Below, piece by piece: positions 9,590 through 18,817 of a DNA stretch of 64,000 nucleotides. The stretch spans positions 1,019,532 through 1,083,531 of the forward strand of contig NZ_VTHB01000001.1 in assembly GCF_009729205.1 (NCBI RefSeq), written 5' to 3'. Origin of the DNA: Mycobacteroides sp. CBMA 271 (GTDB lineage: Bacteria; Actinomycetota; Actinomycetes; Mycobacteriales; Mycobacteriaceae). A model generated the notes under the pieces. The model worked only from the letters and a program-made list of their open reading frames with translations. It was not told where the DNA came from and ran no database searches. A program made the translations under genes and the position numbers. The number at the start of each line of letters is the position of its first letter. The stretch's first letter is position 1.

Positions 9590-9617
9590 CGCTACAGATG
9601 ATGCATAACATGTAGCG
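9590..9617. promoter_or_regulatory. Operator candidate, copy 2 (SCP2 operon / SnoaL-P450 operon)
   Basis: Perfect inverted repeat CGCTACA-N14-TGTAGCG between the divergent SCP2 and SnoaL-like genes, 36 bases before the latter's start. A further half-site TGTAGCG lies at 9568-9574. Identical arms and spacing to 5709-5736. One regulator could control both operons from here. Confidence 0.75.
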
Positions 9618-9653
9618 CAAGATTCCTCACGATCGATCACTAGGAGACCCCCG

Positions 9654-10397
9654 ATGACCGCCAACGCAAGCGCCTCGTCCAGTCCCGACACAACGCCGAT
9701 TGCCCCGGTACCCCTAAGTACTGCGGCAACGCAGACTCCGGCACGAAATCTGGGCCAGTACACGAAAGAGCATCGATCCCATATCGCACTGATGGACGAC
9801 TATTATCTGAAAGTCCGTGCACAGGAACAGCTTTATGTTTCCCTGGGCCTCCCGGCTGACGGACTCACCGATTTCCTCGTCACATGGTTTCACGCGTGGG
9901 AGCAGCGCTCAGTGACGCTACTGCGCGACTGCTTCGCCGACGAGATGATCTATGCCGACCCGAGCACCGGCGGTCGCGACTGGATCGCCGGTCAAACCGA
10001 GTTCGACTTCTACCACCAGGTGTTCAGGGCCTTCCCCGATATGGTCTTCTACCCTCCAAACGACACCATCCAGGCCCTGCCGTACTTCGACTTCCTGGAT
10101 GGCAATGTACGAATCACGGTGCCGTGGCGACAGATCGGGCGACTGCGCTTCACTCCCCGCGCCGTCGATGTCGTCGGCGTGGACCGCTACAACCTGATCC
10201 GTGACCCACAGCGCGGCTGGCTCATCGCCCGCATCGACACCGATTGCGACCTGCTCGGGGTACTCGGACAGCTGATGCCCATCGCCATCCGATTCCCGCG
10301 ACAACGGACCGTCCAGTTCTTGATGCGAACTGCACAGAGACTCTTTCCCAGTCTGCGCGGACCGCGCGTAACTCCGATGTCACACGAAATATCTTGA
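9654..10397 (+). CDS. SnoaL/NTF2-like protein
   Basis: Protein of 247 aa with a central SnoaL/NTF2-like cone-fold region (about residues 60-185, with WEQRSVTLLRDCFADEMIY and a conserved-looking GRDWI). Members are isomerases, cyclases, hydratases or non-enzymatic binding proteins, so no reaction can be assigned. AGGAGA lies upstream of ATG 9654. It is followed after 38 bases by the P450 gene in the same direction and is probably cotranscribed with it. The N-terminal 40 residues are Ala/Thr/Pro-rich and probably disordered. Confidence 0.72.
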   Translation: MTANASASSSPDTTPIAPVPLSTAATQTPARNLGQYTKEHRSHIALMDDYYLKVRAQEQLYVSLGLPADGLTDFLVTWFHAWEQRSVTLLRDCFADEMIYADPSTGGRDWIAGQTEFDFYHQVFRAFPDMVFYPPNDTIQALPYFDFLDGNVRITVPWRQIGRLRFTPRAVDVVGVDRYNLIRDPQRGWLIARIDTDCDLLGVLGQLMPIAIRFPRQRTVQFLMRTAQRLFPSLRGPRVTPMSHEIS

Positions 10398-10435
10398 GTA
10401 TCAACCAGTATGAACATTCACAGGAGAGGACGCCC

Positions 10436-11908
10436 ATGACCGCCGCAGCTTCGGCTTGCCCCTGGCCCGATCACGCCGACACACCGGATCCCGCGATACG
10501 GACCACTGTCGCCGCCGGTCGTGGGGACATCTTCCGGCTGACACGGTTCCCGCTAGCCACCATGCGCGGAGGTCCGGACCGACGCATCCCCGGGCCAAGA
10601 GGGCTGCCTCTTCTCGGCGTGGTACCGCAACTGATCCGAGACCCCTTCACATACCTGCACGATGCCACCAAGAAGTTCGGCGACGTGGTCCGGATTCCGG
10701 TGCCCATGTATGACTTCGTCATCGTCAACCATCCGGATCTGGTCAAGCAGATATTTCATGATCGCAGCGGAACCTGGGGAATGCCCACGTATCCACAGTT
10801 TCTGCGCAACAAGACTGGTATCGGCCTACCCGGACTGGAAGGCGCCGAGTACACCGAACGGCGCGGTCTCTATACCTCCATGTTCGGCAAGAGGTATCTG
10901 GCAACCCTCGCCGACGAGTTTGTCGATGAGATGACCAGCCGCCTCGACGTCTGGGACCGGTTCGCCGCCAGCGGGCAGGAAATCGACCTGGAACATGAAA
11001 TCGGCATGATCCTACTTCCCGCATTTCTCCGAAACATGTTCTCCATCACGCCAAGTGACGAAGAACTTGCCGTCTACGACCGTGATCTTCGTGAGATTCT
11101 GGCGTCGGCAGCATCGGCCACCTGGACCCGGCGCCCGCCCAACATACTGCCCATCCCCGGAGTGCAGAACTTCCCCGGTGCGTTGTTCCGCACCATCAAG
11201 AACGTCGCGGGCATTCTCGATCAACGCAAGGCCAGCTCCAACCCGCGCAAAGATCTGCTCCAGTCCATCGTCGATGCGCGGCTGAAGGATGGGAGCCCAC
11301 TCGACCGCAAGGACATGATTTTCGACTCCATTGGGATCATCGTCGCGGGCTATGACACGGTCACCGCCGTGCTCAGCTGGATGTTCTCACTGTTACCCAC
11401 CAATCCTTCTGCACAGCAACGCCTTTACGACGAGGTCGACGCGCTCGGAGGTGCCACGCCCACGGCCGACCATTTGCCAGAGCTATCTTGGGCCAAGCAA
11501 TGTTTTGATGAGGCGCAGCGGTTGCAGGGTCACCCGTTCAACCCGCGCATGGCCAAGGTCGACGGTGACCTTGCGGGATTCCACATCCCCAAAAACACCA
11601 TGGTCGGGGCCTGCATGACCGCGTTGCACCGCGATCCACGCTGGTGGACCAACCCAGAGACCTTCGACCCCACGCACTTCGACAAGGACCAAGTCACCAC
11701 CCGGCCCAACACCGCGTTCATCCCCTTCGGTACCGGTACCCATCAATGCGTAGGCATGGCCATGGCGTATCAAAACGGCCAGCTACTCGCGGCGCTCATA
11801 CTGCAGCGCTACCGAATTCACCTACGCCCGGGTTGGACCCCACGGCATCAGGCCACACAGTCCGTGACCATCAAGGGCGGCGTGCCCGCCACCATCACGC
11901 GCCGATAA
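10436..11908 (+). CDS. Cytochrome P450
   Basis: Haem monooxygenase, 490 aa. Seen: the haem-binding loop FGTGTHQCVG with the ligand Cys near residue 438; an ExxR in DEAQRLQ; and the I-helix oxygen-activation motif as AGYDTV, where AGxDT/ET is usual. The start is ATG 10436, with AGGAGAGG upstream. Likely redox partner: the ferredoxin at 5750. With SCP2, ALDH and FadD nearby, it may begin oxidation of a hydrophobic compound through an alcohol or aldehyde. I could not assign a CYP family by eye. Confidence 0.93.
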   Translation: MTAAASACPWPDHADTPDPAIRTTVAAGRGDIFRLTRFPLATMRGGPDRRIPGPRGLPLLGVVPQLIRDPFTYLHDATKKFGDVVRIPVPMYDFVIVNHPDLVKQIFHDRSGTWGMPTYPQFLRNKTGIGLPGLEGAEYTERRGLYTSMFGKRYLATLADEFVDEMTSRLDVWDRFAASGQEIDLEHEIGMILLPAFLRNMFSITPSDEELAVYDRDLREILASAASATWTRRPPNILPIPGVQNFPGALFRTIKNVAGILDQRKASSNPRKDLLQSIVDARLKDGSPLDRKDMIFDSIGIIVAGYDTVTAVLSWMFSLLPTNPSAQQRLYDEVDALGGATPTADHLPELSWAKQCFDEAQRLQGHPFNPRMAKVDGDLAGFHIPKNTMVGACMTALHRDPRWWTNPETFDPTHFDKDQVTTRPNTAFIPFGTGTHQCVGMAMAYQNGQLLAALILQRYRIHLRPGWTPRHQATQSVTIKGGVPATITRR

Positions 11909-11995
11909 CCACCCAGCCCAAAGCCAACACCGCACCGAGCCGTCTCTCGCAGCTCCAGCACCGACGACCAGGGATAGTGCCGGCCGCAATTACCG

Positions 11996-12724
11996 CTAAT
12001 CGGTGGTCGCGACCGGCACCTCTGGCAAGTAGGGCGCCAGCATGAACTCCGCCGTTTCCCGGAGATCACCTTCCGGTGACGACAACATCATCATCACCAC
12101 TTGACGGGCCAAAGACTCGCCGGCCAGGCGTGGGTCGAGACGCCGCATCTGTCCAACAGCCATTGCGCCTTCAAGGATAGGAATGACCGCTTCACCCGAT
12201 CGCCGAATCAGCGTGCCCCAGGCGCCCTGAGCGGTGAGCTCGCCAAGTACTTCCGGCTCATCCCTAACCAGCCGACGCACTATCGGAGAGTCATACTGCA
12301 GCGAAACCGTCTTGATCACTGCGTCGACAAAGCCATCCGACCATGCTTCCGCAGTCATCAAAGCGGTAATGAGGTCGTCCAGAAATCGGTAGACGACCCG
12401 CGCCGCGGTCAACACAAGTGCGTCATTGACCGAGTCCACCTGGCGGTACAACGTACTTCGGGCAACGTTCATCTCGCGCGCGAGGTCAGACATCGACGTA
12501 CGCAGAATGCCGTATCGACTGACCACCCGCTCAGTCGCATCGATCAAGGGATCTAAGGATTCAGGCGGGCGCTCCAGCGTGTCGAGCCCCGAAATCAGGT
12601 GCACGAGGACTGCTATTCGGCTCTGCGAGGGGGAGCCGGCGACGACGGTGCCGTCGTCGCCGGCAGAAGACGAGGCCGGCGCCTGAGTTCCCCGAACCCG
12701 GCCACTACTCATACGCCACAGCAT
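11996..12724 (-). CDS. TetR family regulator of the mce/P450 locus
   Basis: Transcription factor of 242 aa with an unusually long N-terminal extension (about 60 residues) before the TetR DNA-binding domain. The helix-turn-helix reads MSDLAREMNVARSTLYRQV. The C-terminal two-thirds is a ligand-binding helical domain. Its own ATG lies 11 bases from a dyad (12736-12763) like those in front of the P450 and mce genes, so autoregulation and local control are likely (inference). It converges with the P450 gene; the 87 bases between them show no clear hairpin. Confidence 0.88.
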   Translation of the reverse strand: MLWRMSSGRVRGTQAPASSSAGDDGTVVAGSPSQSRIAVLVHLISGLDTLERPPESLDPLIDATERVVSRYGILRTSMSDLAREMNVARSTLYRQVDSVNDALVLTAARVVYRFLDDLITALMTAEAWSDGFVDAVIKTVSLQYDSPIVRRLVRDEPEVLGELTAQGAWGTLIRRSGEAVIPILEGAMAVGQMRRLDPRLAGESLARQVVMMMLSSPEGDLRETAEFMLAPYLPEVPVATTD

Positions 12725-12735
12725 AGGCGCTAGAT

Positions 12736-12763
12736 CACTACAAGTGATCCACTAGGTGTAGCG
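12736..12763. promoter_or_regulatory. Operator candidate, copy 3 (TetR own promoter)
   Basis: CACTACA-N14-TGTAGCG, identical in spacing to the dyads at 5709 and 9590 with one arm base changed. It ends 11 bases before the TetR start codon, where bound protein would block transcription or translation start. Confidence 0.7.
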
Positions 12764-12835
12764 CGCCGAATCCCTCGCATCGCACAGCGGGCATTCCCGA
12801 TGCCGTCGAATACCACGCCGGGCCGCCACCGGCCC

Positions 12836-14074
12836 TTAGGCCAGCGCAGAAACCTCTCCCCGACGGGCCGACGCCCGCCGCATCGCGCCCAACGGGTCGG
12901 CGAACAACCCGCCCAGGGAGACCACGCCGGCTCCGGCTTCCTGCACCCGGTTACCGAAGGCCGTCACCCGAATATCCCTCTTGGACAACGTAGAGCGATC
13001 CAAGAATGCCGTCTCGACATCGTTCATCACCTCGGGATACTCGGTGAAGGCCTGGCCTCCGACAATCACCTCGTCGGGGTTGAGGATGTCGCGCAATAGC
13101 GCCACGGACTCGCCCAGCACCCGGCCGCGTTCGGAAAGCAGTTGGCGCGCAGACTCATTGCCGGACCGCGCAGCCTTGTACACCGCACTTACCGTGACAC
13201 CATCGCCGGCGGGCACGATCCGCAGCTTGCGCGCGGCGGCCAGTACCGCCTCGTCGCTGACCGTGGTCTCCAATTTACCGCTGCCACCCAGCAATTCGGA
13301 ATCGACAGGCAATGCCGCAATGGTTCCCGGGCCGCTCGACGGGCTGTGTACCCGCCCGTCGATGGCCAGCGCGAAACCGACCGTCTCGCGCGAGTACACG
13401 TACAGACTGGTCAACGAGCGGGCCGCGAAACGCCTTAGACCCAAGAGCAGTTCGGCTCCGGCCATGGCGTCCACGTGCGAGGCCACCGATACCGGCAATC
13501 CCAATGCATCGGCGAAGACCCGGCCCACGGGGGCCTCGGTCCACCCCAGCCTAGGGTGATCCACCGTTCCGGCCGGCCCGTCAACCACACCACCGGTGGC
13601 CACCCCGATCCATAATGGGCGCCGCCGGTGCCAACGCGCCAGGTACCGCTGCGCGCTTCCCGCAAGCGACGCCAGCGCGGCGCCCTGCGGGCCGTTTGGC
13701 GTGGGGGTTTCCACCACGTCGAGGGTGCGTCCGAACAGGTCGGTCGCCACGATGCTGGTGGCGCGGGCACCGATGTGAATGCCCAGGGTCAAGAAGGGCT
13801 CATGGTTGAGCTCGACCGGCACCCGGGGGCGACCGATGGCACCGGACACCGCGAGGTCGGCACGTTCCCGTAGCAGCCCGGCGTCCAGCAGGGCCGTCAC
13901 CTGGCGGTTGACGGTGGCGATGGAAAGGCCTGTGACCTGGGCAATTGCGTCACGGGCCACGGGTCCACGCACACGGGCGGCGCGGAATACCGAGGATGCG
14001 GCGCTATCGCCGATGTACAGGGCGGGCGGGTGGATCTGGTGGCGGGAAAGCGGGCGGCGAGCCGGAGAAGTCAT
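12836..14074 (-). CDS. ROK family transcriptional regulator (Rv0485-like)
   Basis: Regulator of 412 aa joining an N-terminal winged helix-turn-helix (TGLSIATVNRQV, about residues 45-56) to a ROK sugar-kinase-like domain (HIGARATSIVATDLFG; VGGQAF near the C-terminus). ATG 14074 has AGGA eight bases upstream; earlier starts lack this. By position next to the Rv0484c- and Rv0483-like genes it matches M. tuberculosis Rv0485. ROK regulators often sense sugars; whether this one does is unknown. A small inverted repeat, CAGCCC-N11-GGGCTG (14098-14120), lies just upstream and could be its operator. Confidence 0.85.
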   Translation of the reverse strand: MTSPARRPLSRHQIHPPALYIGDSAASSVFRAARVRGPVARDAIAQVTGLSIATVNRQVTALLDAGLLRERADLAVSGAIGRPRVPVELNHEPFLTLGIHIGARATSIVATDLFGRTLDVVETPTPNGPQGAALASLAGSAQRYLARWHRRRPLWIGVATGGVVDGPAGTVDHPRLGWTEAPVGRVFADALGLPVSVASHVDAMAGAELLLGLRRFAARSLTSLYVYSRETVGFALAIDGRVHSPSSGPGTIAALPVDSELLGGSGKLETTVSDEAVLAAARKLRIVPAGDGVTVSAVYKAARSGNESARQLLSERGRVLGESVALLRDILNPDEVIVGGQAFTEYPEVMNDVETAFLDRSTLSKRDIRVTAFGNRVQEAGAGVVSLGGLFADPLGAMRRASARRGEVSALA

Positions 14075-14377
14075 GAGATGCGTCCTTTTGCGGAGGTCAG
14101 CCCAAATAATTGTAGGGCTGGATAGGGCTATTGGCATTGTGAACTGGGGCGATACCACGCCCGAGACGTCAGAAAAGACGTGCAGAAATTAGGCGCAGCG
14201 ACAGACGCAGCGACAACACAGTTCACGAGCCAGCGGCAGCCGGGAACCAATACCCGCGATCACGAAAGTGACCTGGGGGTCGGCGGCACGCTTGATGGAC
14301 ACAGGCGCAATTTAGCATCCCCACGAGTCAATTTCCTAGTGGCAGCCCAGCACCGGTACCTGACTACAGTGGCGTCC
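14075..14377. other. Divergent intergenic region, ROK regulator / SDR
   Basis: About 300 bases between two divergent genes. It holds the inverted repeat CAGCCC-N11-GGGCTG at 14098-14120, close to the ROK start. I saw no credible small open reading frame, tRNA or terminator hairpin in the rest. Confidence 0.5.
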
Positions 14378-15127
14378 ATGACCAATCCCACGTTCGACGG
14401 CCGGGTCGCGGTCGTTACCGGCGCCAGCTCCGGAATCGGCGAAGCTACCGCTAAATCACTTGCCGCCCTTGGGTTTCACGTCATAGTCGCGGCAAGGCGG
14501 GAGGACCGCGTCAACGCCCTGGCCAAGGAAATCGGGGGCACCGCGGTTGTGCTCGATGTCACCGACGCCGATTCGGTTGCGGCCCTTGCGCAGAGCCTGG
14601 ACAACGTGGATGTGCTGGTCAACAACGCGGGCGGCGCATGGGGGCTGGAGTCGGTACTAGAGGCCGACCTGGAGCATTGGCGCTGGATGTGGGAGACCAA
14701 CGTGGTGGGCACCCTGCAGGTCACCCGAGCCCTGCTGCCCAAACTGATTGCCTCCGGCGACGGACTCATCGTCACCGTCACCTCCATCGCCGCGCTCGAC
14801 GTCTACGACGGCGGAAGCGGATACACGTCGGCCAAGCACGCGCAGGCCGCGCTGCACCGCACCCTGCGCGGTGAGCTTCTCGGAAAGCCGGTGCGGCTCA
14901 CCGAGGTCGCGCCGGGTGCGGTGGAAACGGAATTCTCGGTCGTGCGATTCGACGGCGACCAAGATCGCGCCGATGCCGTGTACCAGGGCATTACGCCGCT
15001 GATCGCCGAGGACATCGCCGAGATCATCGCGTTCGTGGCATCGCGGCCCCCGCACGTCAATCTGGATCAGATCGTCGTCAAGCCGCGGGATCAGGCGTCG
15101 TCCACCCGCCGGGCGACGCGCGGGTAA
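14378..15127 (+). CDS. Short-chain dehydrogenase/reductase (Rv0484c-like)
   Basis: NAD(P)-dependent oxidoreductase of the classical SDR type, 249 aa. Seen: cofactor motif TGASSGIGEA near the N-terminus, NNAGG, and the catalytic YTSAK (Tyr and Lys) with a Ser in VTSIAAL. Upstream sequence in the same frame belongs to the intergenic region, so ATG 14378 is the natural start. It lies between the ROK regulator and the transpeptidase gene as in M. tuberculosis. Substrate unknown. Confidence 0.9.
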   Translation: MTNPTFDGRVAVVTGASSGIGEATAKSLAALGFHVIVAARREDRVNALAKEIGGTAVVLDVTDADSVAALAQSLDNVDVLVNNAGGAWGLESVLEADLEHWRWMWETNVVGTLQVTRALLPKLIASGDGLIVTVTSIAALDVYDGGSGYTSAKHAQAALHRTLRGELLGKPVRLTEVAPGAVETEFSVVRFDGDQDRADAVYQGITPLIAEDIAEIIAFVASRPPHVNLDQIVVKPRDQASSTRRATRG

Positions 15128-15149
15128 AAGGTCGAGCCCGGGGCTGGGC

Positions 15150-16514
15150 CTATCGACGCGTGGTCGTCGGCGTACCCGAAAGCGAAGGAGCGCCCGACGG
15201 AGTCAACGGGGCGGATGTCGGTGTCCCCGAGAGCGTCGGCGCACCCGACGGAGTCAACGGGACCGTGGTCGGAATGGACGAGGTCGTCGGCGTCGACGTA
15301 CTGGTGCGTTCCTGCGGGTTCGGCGGAAGCGCCGACATCGACTGCCAAGTCGGCCAGTCCACCACCCAGTCCCACAGATCGCCGTCGGCGTAGGAGAGCT
15401 CAATCGAGGTGCCGGTCACCTCGACGGGATCGCCGTACATCGCGGTACGGAAGTAGGACTCGGCATCACCGAGCGATAGGTTGACGCATCCGTTAGTGAC
15501 GTTGGTACTGCCCTGCTGCCCAACGGTATTCGGGTTGGCATGGATGAATTCGCCATTGTTGGAAATTCGCACCGCAAAGCGCTCGTGCACATTAGAGTAG
15601 CCGGCCGCGGGGTTGGACATCCAAAAGTCCTCGTACTTCTCGGTCACCACGTGAATGCCGCTGCGAGTGACGTTGCGCGGCAGGTCACCCTCGCCGTAGC
15701 TGCAGGGCAGGTCCAGGATGGTGCCCTCGTCGGTGGTTACCCGAATACGGTGACTCGGAGCATCGGCGTACACAACCTGGCGGCGCCCCACCTGGAACTG
15801 CAGAGACATGTCTTCATTACCGAATGCTTTGTCCCCGAACGGAATTCCGTATAGATTGGCCTTAACATCAACCTTGGTGCCGGCCTTGAAGTACTCGCGC
15901 GAACGCCAATGCACCCGCGAACCCTGGGCCTCGTCGGGCAGCCAGGCCCAGCCACCTTCGGTGGGCGGATCGCAGGTGATGCTCAACTTCTTCTCCACCG
16001 AGGCCTTATCGGCAATATGAGCGTCGAACTGAAGGATCACCGGGGCCGCAATACCCACCGTCTGTCCGTCGGCGAGCTGGAACTGCCCATTGACCTTCGC
16101 CGTCGGCACCAAGGTGGTGAATGAGCCAGTAACCGCGACGGCCTTACCGTCCAGGCCAACGACCGAGCCCTTCCAGGTGTACTTCACATCGAACCCGAGG
16201 GGCTCGGCGGTGCGGAACCTCGTCTGATCACGGCTGAGTGTCCCGGCGACAACCTTGCCGTCGGCGTTCACCAGATTCACGTCCTGGAACCAACCGTTCG
16301 AGACGGTTACGCCGACCGGCGCGGTTGGGTTGACGTCCTTGGCCTTGTCGTCGGGCGTGAAGGTGAGGCTGGGCCCTGGCGCAGGGGGCTCCGCCGGCTG
16401 ATTCGAGCCGACCGTCGAGCAGGCCGCAGCAACGGCAGGCACCGTCAGGCCCAGAATCGTGAGCGCGCGTCGCCGCGTCAGCGCATCGCCGAGATCTGGC
16501 CTGAGGGACTCCAC
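15150..16514 (-). CDS. L,D-transpeptidase lipoprotein (LprQ/LdtMt5-like)
   Basis: Cell-wall enzyme, 454 aa, forming 3-3 cross-links in peptidoglycan. Seen: a signal peptide ending in the lipobox VAAAC; two Ig-like domains (about residues 50-250); the YkuD catalytic domain with HANPNTVG and the nucleophile in TNGCVNL. Synteny with Rv0483 supports the LdtMt5/LprQ group. Start is GTG 16514. Unusual: the C-terminus ends in two 17-residue Pro/Thr/Ser repeats, probably a flexible wall-spanning tail. Confidence 0.93.
   Translation of the reverse strand: MESLRPDLGDALTRRRALTILGLTVPAVAAACSTVGSNQPAEPPAPGPSLTFTPDDKAKDVNPTAPVGVTVSNGWFQDVNLVNADGKVVAGTLSRDQTRFRTAEPLGFDVKYTWKGSVVGLDGKAVAVTGSFTTLVPTAKVNGQFQLADGQTVGIAAPVILQFDAHIADKASVEKKLSITCDPPTEGGWAWLPDEAQGSRVHWRSREYFKAGTKVDVKANLYGIPFGDKAFGNEDMSLQFQVGRRQVVYADAPSHRIRVTTDEGTILDLPCSYGEGDLPRNVTRSGIHVVTEKYEDFWMSNPAAGYSNVHERFAVRISNNGEFIHANPNTVGQQGSTNVTNGCVNLSLGDAESYFRTAMYGDPVEVTGTSIELSYADGDLWDWVVDWPTWQSMSALPPNPQERTSTSTPTTSSIPTTVPLTPSGAPTLSGTPTSAPLTPSGAPSLSGTPTTTRR
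15160..15261 (-). repeat. Two 51-bp tandem repeats in the transpeptidase tail
   Basis: Two adjacent in-frame units of 51 bp (17 codons, beginning PLTPSGAP) in the 3' end of the transpeptidase gene. The shared AGTCAACGGG recurs at 15201 and 15252. Copy number may vary between strains. Confidence 0.75.
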
Positions 16515-16615
16515 GACAACCTACGATACGGCCCGCGCCGGACAGGTTCGCCCGGGCCAACCAAGATCACTCGACTGATCCCGCGGGGACGTGCTGTTTT
16601 GCCCGAATGTGAGAT

Positions 16616-17059
16616 CTAGTAGACGGGGATCTCGAAGATCGCGGAGGGCGCTCCGTACTGCTCGCCCCACCCCGCCCACGCGATGTCACTCGGGCCAACT
16701 CGCTTGTCGACGAGGACCCAGCCCTGGCCGTCCTGGTGCATCAGGGCTACGTATTTCTTTGACATACCGCCATTGGCCGCGGCTCCGGCAAAGGGAGTCC
16801 CGGTGTAGTCAATTGGGCTGCCATCGGGCTCCTGCATCGCCGACCAGACAAATGCCCAGCCTTCGGCGGCCTTGAGGCTGCGCACATCCAAACGAGCAGG
16901 CTTCCCCAGCTGCACCGTCACATCCGCGATCGCGGGTGCCAGGACGGCGATTCCCTCCGACGATGCCGGATCCACTGACGTCGCGCCCGGATCTGCCACG
17001 GCGAGCGGCGCGGCGAGCATGCCCACCCACACCAGTAGTGCCAGGAATCCGATCCGCAT
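16616..17059 (-). CDS. Secreted protein of unknown function
   Basis: Protein of 147 aa with a clear Sec signal peptide (LALLVWVGMLAAPLAVA, cleavage near AVA-DP). The mature part of about 125 residues has many Gly and Trp, no cysteines and no motif I recognise. ATG 17059 has GGAGCGCGC just upstream. It stands alone between the transpeptidase and a divergent hydrolase and is absent from the M. tuberculosis order as I remember it. Confidence 0.7.
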   Translation of the reverse strand: MRIGFLALLVWVGMLAAPLAVADPGATSVDPASSEGIAVLAPAIADVTVQLGKPARLDVRSLKAAEGWAFVWSAMQEPDGSPIDYTGTPFAGAAANGGMSKKYVALMHQDGQGWVLVDKRVGPSDIAWAGWGEQYGAPSAIFEIPVY

Positions 17060-17115
17060 GCGCGCTCCTTACGTTTTCGCGACACGTGAACGGTAGTCGA
17101 CCGTACGGTCATTCC

Positions 17116-18357
17116 ATGGCGGCGAATCTCATCTCGGGCTCCTGTGATGCACGGTTCGGCCAGGTGCGCGAGGAGTTCGAACGAAATTTCGTCGAGCGCG
17201 GCGAATTGGGCGCCGCGGTCTGCGTGATGGTGGACGGTGAGGTCGTCGTCGAGCTGTGGGGTGGATCCGCCGACGAGGCCGGCACCCCCTGGTCCGCGGC
17301 CACCATCGTGCCGGTCTACTCCTGCACCAAGGGCGCCACGGCGCTGTCGGCCCACGTCCTCGCCGACCGAGGCCAGCTGGACTTCGATGCCCCGGTGGCA
17401 ACCTATTGGCCGGAATTCGCCCAGAACGGCAAGGCGGATATCCCCGTGCGCATGCTGCTCAACCATCAAGCGGGCCTGGCCGCGATACGAGAAACGCTGC
17501 CCGACAAGGGGTACGCCGACTGGGACCTGATCGTCGGCCTGCTCGCGGCGCAGGAACCACTGTGGGAACCGGGCACCCGTTCGGGCTATCACGCACTGAC
17601 CATCGGGCATCTCGTCGGGGAGGTGGTCCGCCGGATTACCGGGCAGACCCTGGGTCAGTACTTCCGCGAGACCGTCGCGGAGCCGCTCGGCGCCGACGTC
17701 TGGATCGGCCTACCCGAGGACGAGGAGCATCGCGTCGCGCAGTCCATCGCCGCCGACATCCCGGCCGATCTGGAGCAGCTCCCCGCCTTCTTCCGCACGG
17801 CCCTCACCGATCCGACGTCGATCCCCGGAATGATCGTGCTCAACTCCGGTGGCTTCCTGCTCCCGACAGCCACCGCGGAGCGCCAGATCAATACCCGCGA
17901 GTTTCATGCCGCCGAAATCCCCGCGGTCAACGGCCTCTCCAACGGTCTCGGGCTAGCCACCATGTACCGCCCCTTGGCGCTCGACGGCAGCGTCGACGGG
18001 GTACGCCTCCTCGACAGGGCGCAGATTGTGCAGATGGCGCAGGTGACTTCGGCCTCTGCGATCGACGCAACCATCGGTGTCCCCACGCGCTGGACGCTGG
18101 GATTTCACACCGGCATCGACAACCGCGCATTGGGCGCGGGCAGCAGCCTCATTCTGGCGCCGGGCGCATTTGGGCATTGCGGCATGGGTGGATCGGCAGG
18201 TTTCGCGGACCCGGGTGCACGAATGTCCTTCGGCTACACCATGACCAAACAGGGCACCGCCATCGTCGTCGACTCCCGAGCGCAGTCTTTGATCAACGCC
18301 GCCTATCGCAGCCTGGGGTACCGGGACTGCGGCGGATTCTGGCTTGCACAGGACTAG
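17116..18357 (+). CDS. Serine beta-lactamase-fold hydrolase/esterase
   Basis: Protein of 413 aa of the class C beta-lactamase / penicillin-binding-like family, most often esterases or peptidases. Seen: the SxxK nucleophile motif SCTK (about residue 72), a YxL-type second motif in SGYHALT, and HCGMGGSAG near the C-terminus in place of KTG. No signal peptide, so it is probably cytoplasmic. Start ATG 17116. Its stop shares a CTAG with the convergent HxlR gene. Real beta-lactam hydrolysis is not implied. Confidence 0.86.
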   Translation: MAANLISGSCDARFGQVREEFERNFVERGELGAAVCVMVDGEVVVELWGGSADEAGTPWSAATIVPVYSCTKGATALSAHVLADRGQLDFDAPVATYWPEFAQNGKADIPVRMLLNHQAGLAAIRETLPDKGYADWDLIVGLLAAQEPLWEPGTRSGYHALTIGHLVGEVVRRITGQTLGQYFRETVAEPLGADVWIGLPEDEEHRVAQSIAADIPADLEQLPAFFRTALTDPTSIPGMIVLNSGGFLLPTATAERQINTREFHAAEIPAVNGLSNGLGLATMYRPLALDGSVDGVRLLDRAQIVQMAQVTSASAIDATIGVPTRWTLGFHTGIDNRALGAGSSLILAPGAFGHCGMGGSAGFADPGARMSFGYTMTKQGTAIVVDSRAQSLINAAYRSLGYRDCGGFWLAQD

Positions 18358-18791
18358 CCACCGTCGATAACGGTCGTCTCCGCCGGGGTCAGCTGCCGCC
18401 CGTCGGCCGCACGTAATTCGAACCGTCGCAGCGGACGAGATGCCTCGCGATCGACGAGAGTGGCGCGCGGCTCCCCTGGGGCGAAACAGAATTCGTCGCT
18501 CCACTGCCGCAGCGCAACGAGGACCGGGAACAAGCCTCGCCCCTTATCCGTCAGCTGGTATTCGTGGCGGGCTCCGGCGGGGACCATCTCCAGGATGTCG
18601 TTGTCCACCAACGTCCCCAGGCGGGACGCCAAGATGTTCTTCGCGAGCCCGAGACTCTTCTGAAACTCCCCGAACCTGCGGAGTCCGTCGAACGCGTCAC
18701 GAACGATCAGCAGTGACCAGCCGTCCCCGACCTCACCGAGCGGCCTGGCCAACGTGCAACTCGATTCCGCGTGACCGGCGCGACCTACCAT
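18354..18791 (-). CDS. HxlR family winged-helix regulator
   Basis: DNA-binding protein of 145 aa with the HxlR signature: an early Cys, then GDGWSLLIVRDAFDGLRRFG, and NILASRLGTLVDNDIL as recognition region. I prefer ATG 18791, with AAGGGG six bases upstream, over ATG 18812. It is divergent from the MFS transporter gene with a perfect 9-bp inverted repeat between them. It probably represses the transporter and responds to a small molecule or redox signal (inference from the family). Confidence 0.85.
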   Translation of the reverse strand: MVGRAGHAESSCTLARPLGEVGDGWSLLIVRDAFDGLRRFGEFQKSLGLAKNILASRLGTLVDNDILEMVPAGARHEYQLTDKGRGLFPVLVALRQWSDEFCFAPGEPRATLVDREASRPLRRFELRAADGRQLTPAETTVIDGG

Positions 18792-18817
18792 CGTCAACCC
18801 CTTCGGTTGCATTATGA

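Noticed and set aside
17256..18416. 386-codon frame inside the beta-lactamase-fold gene
   Set aside because: Same strand, shifted frame, Arg-rich composition. The serine hydrolase frame has all motifs.
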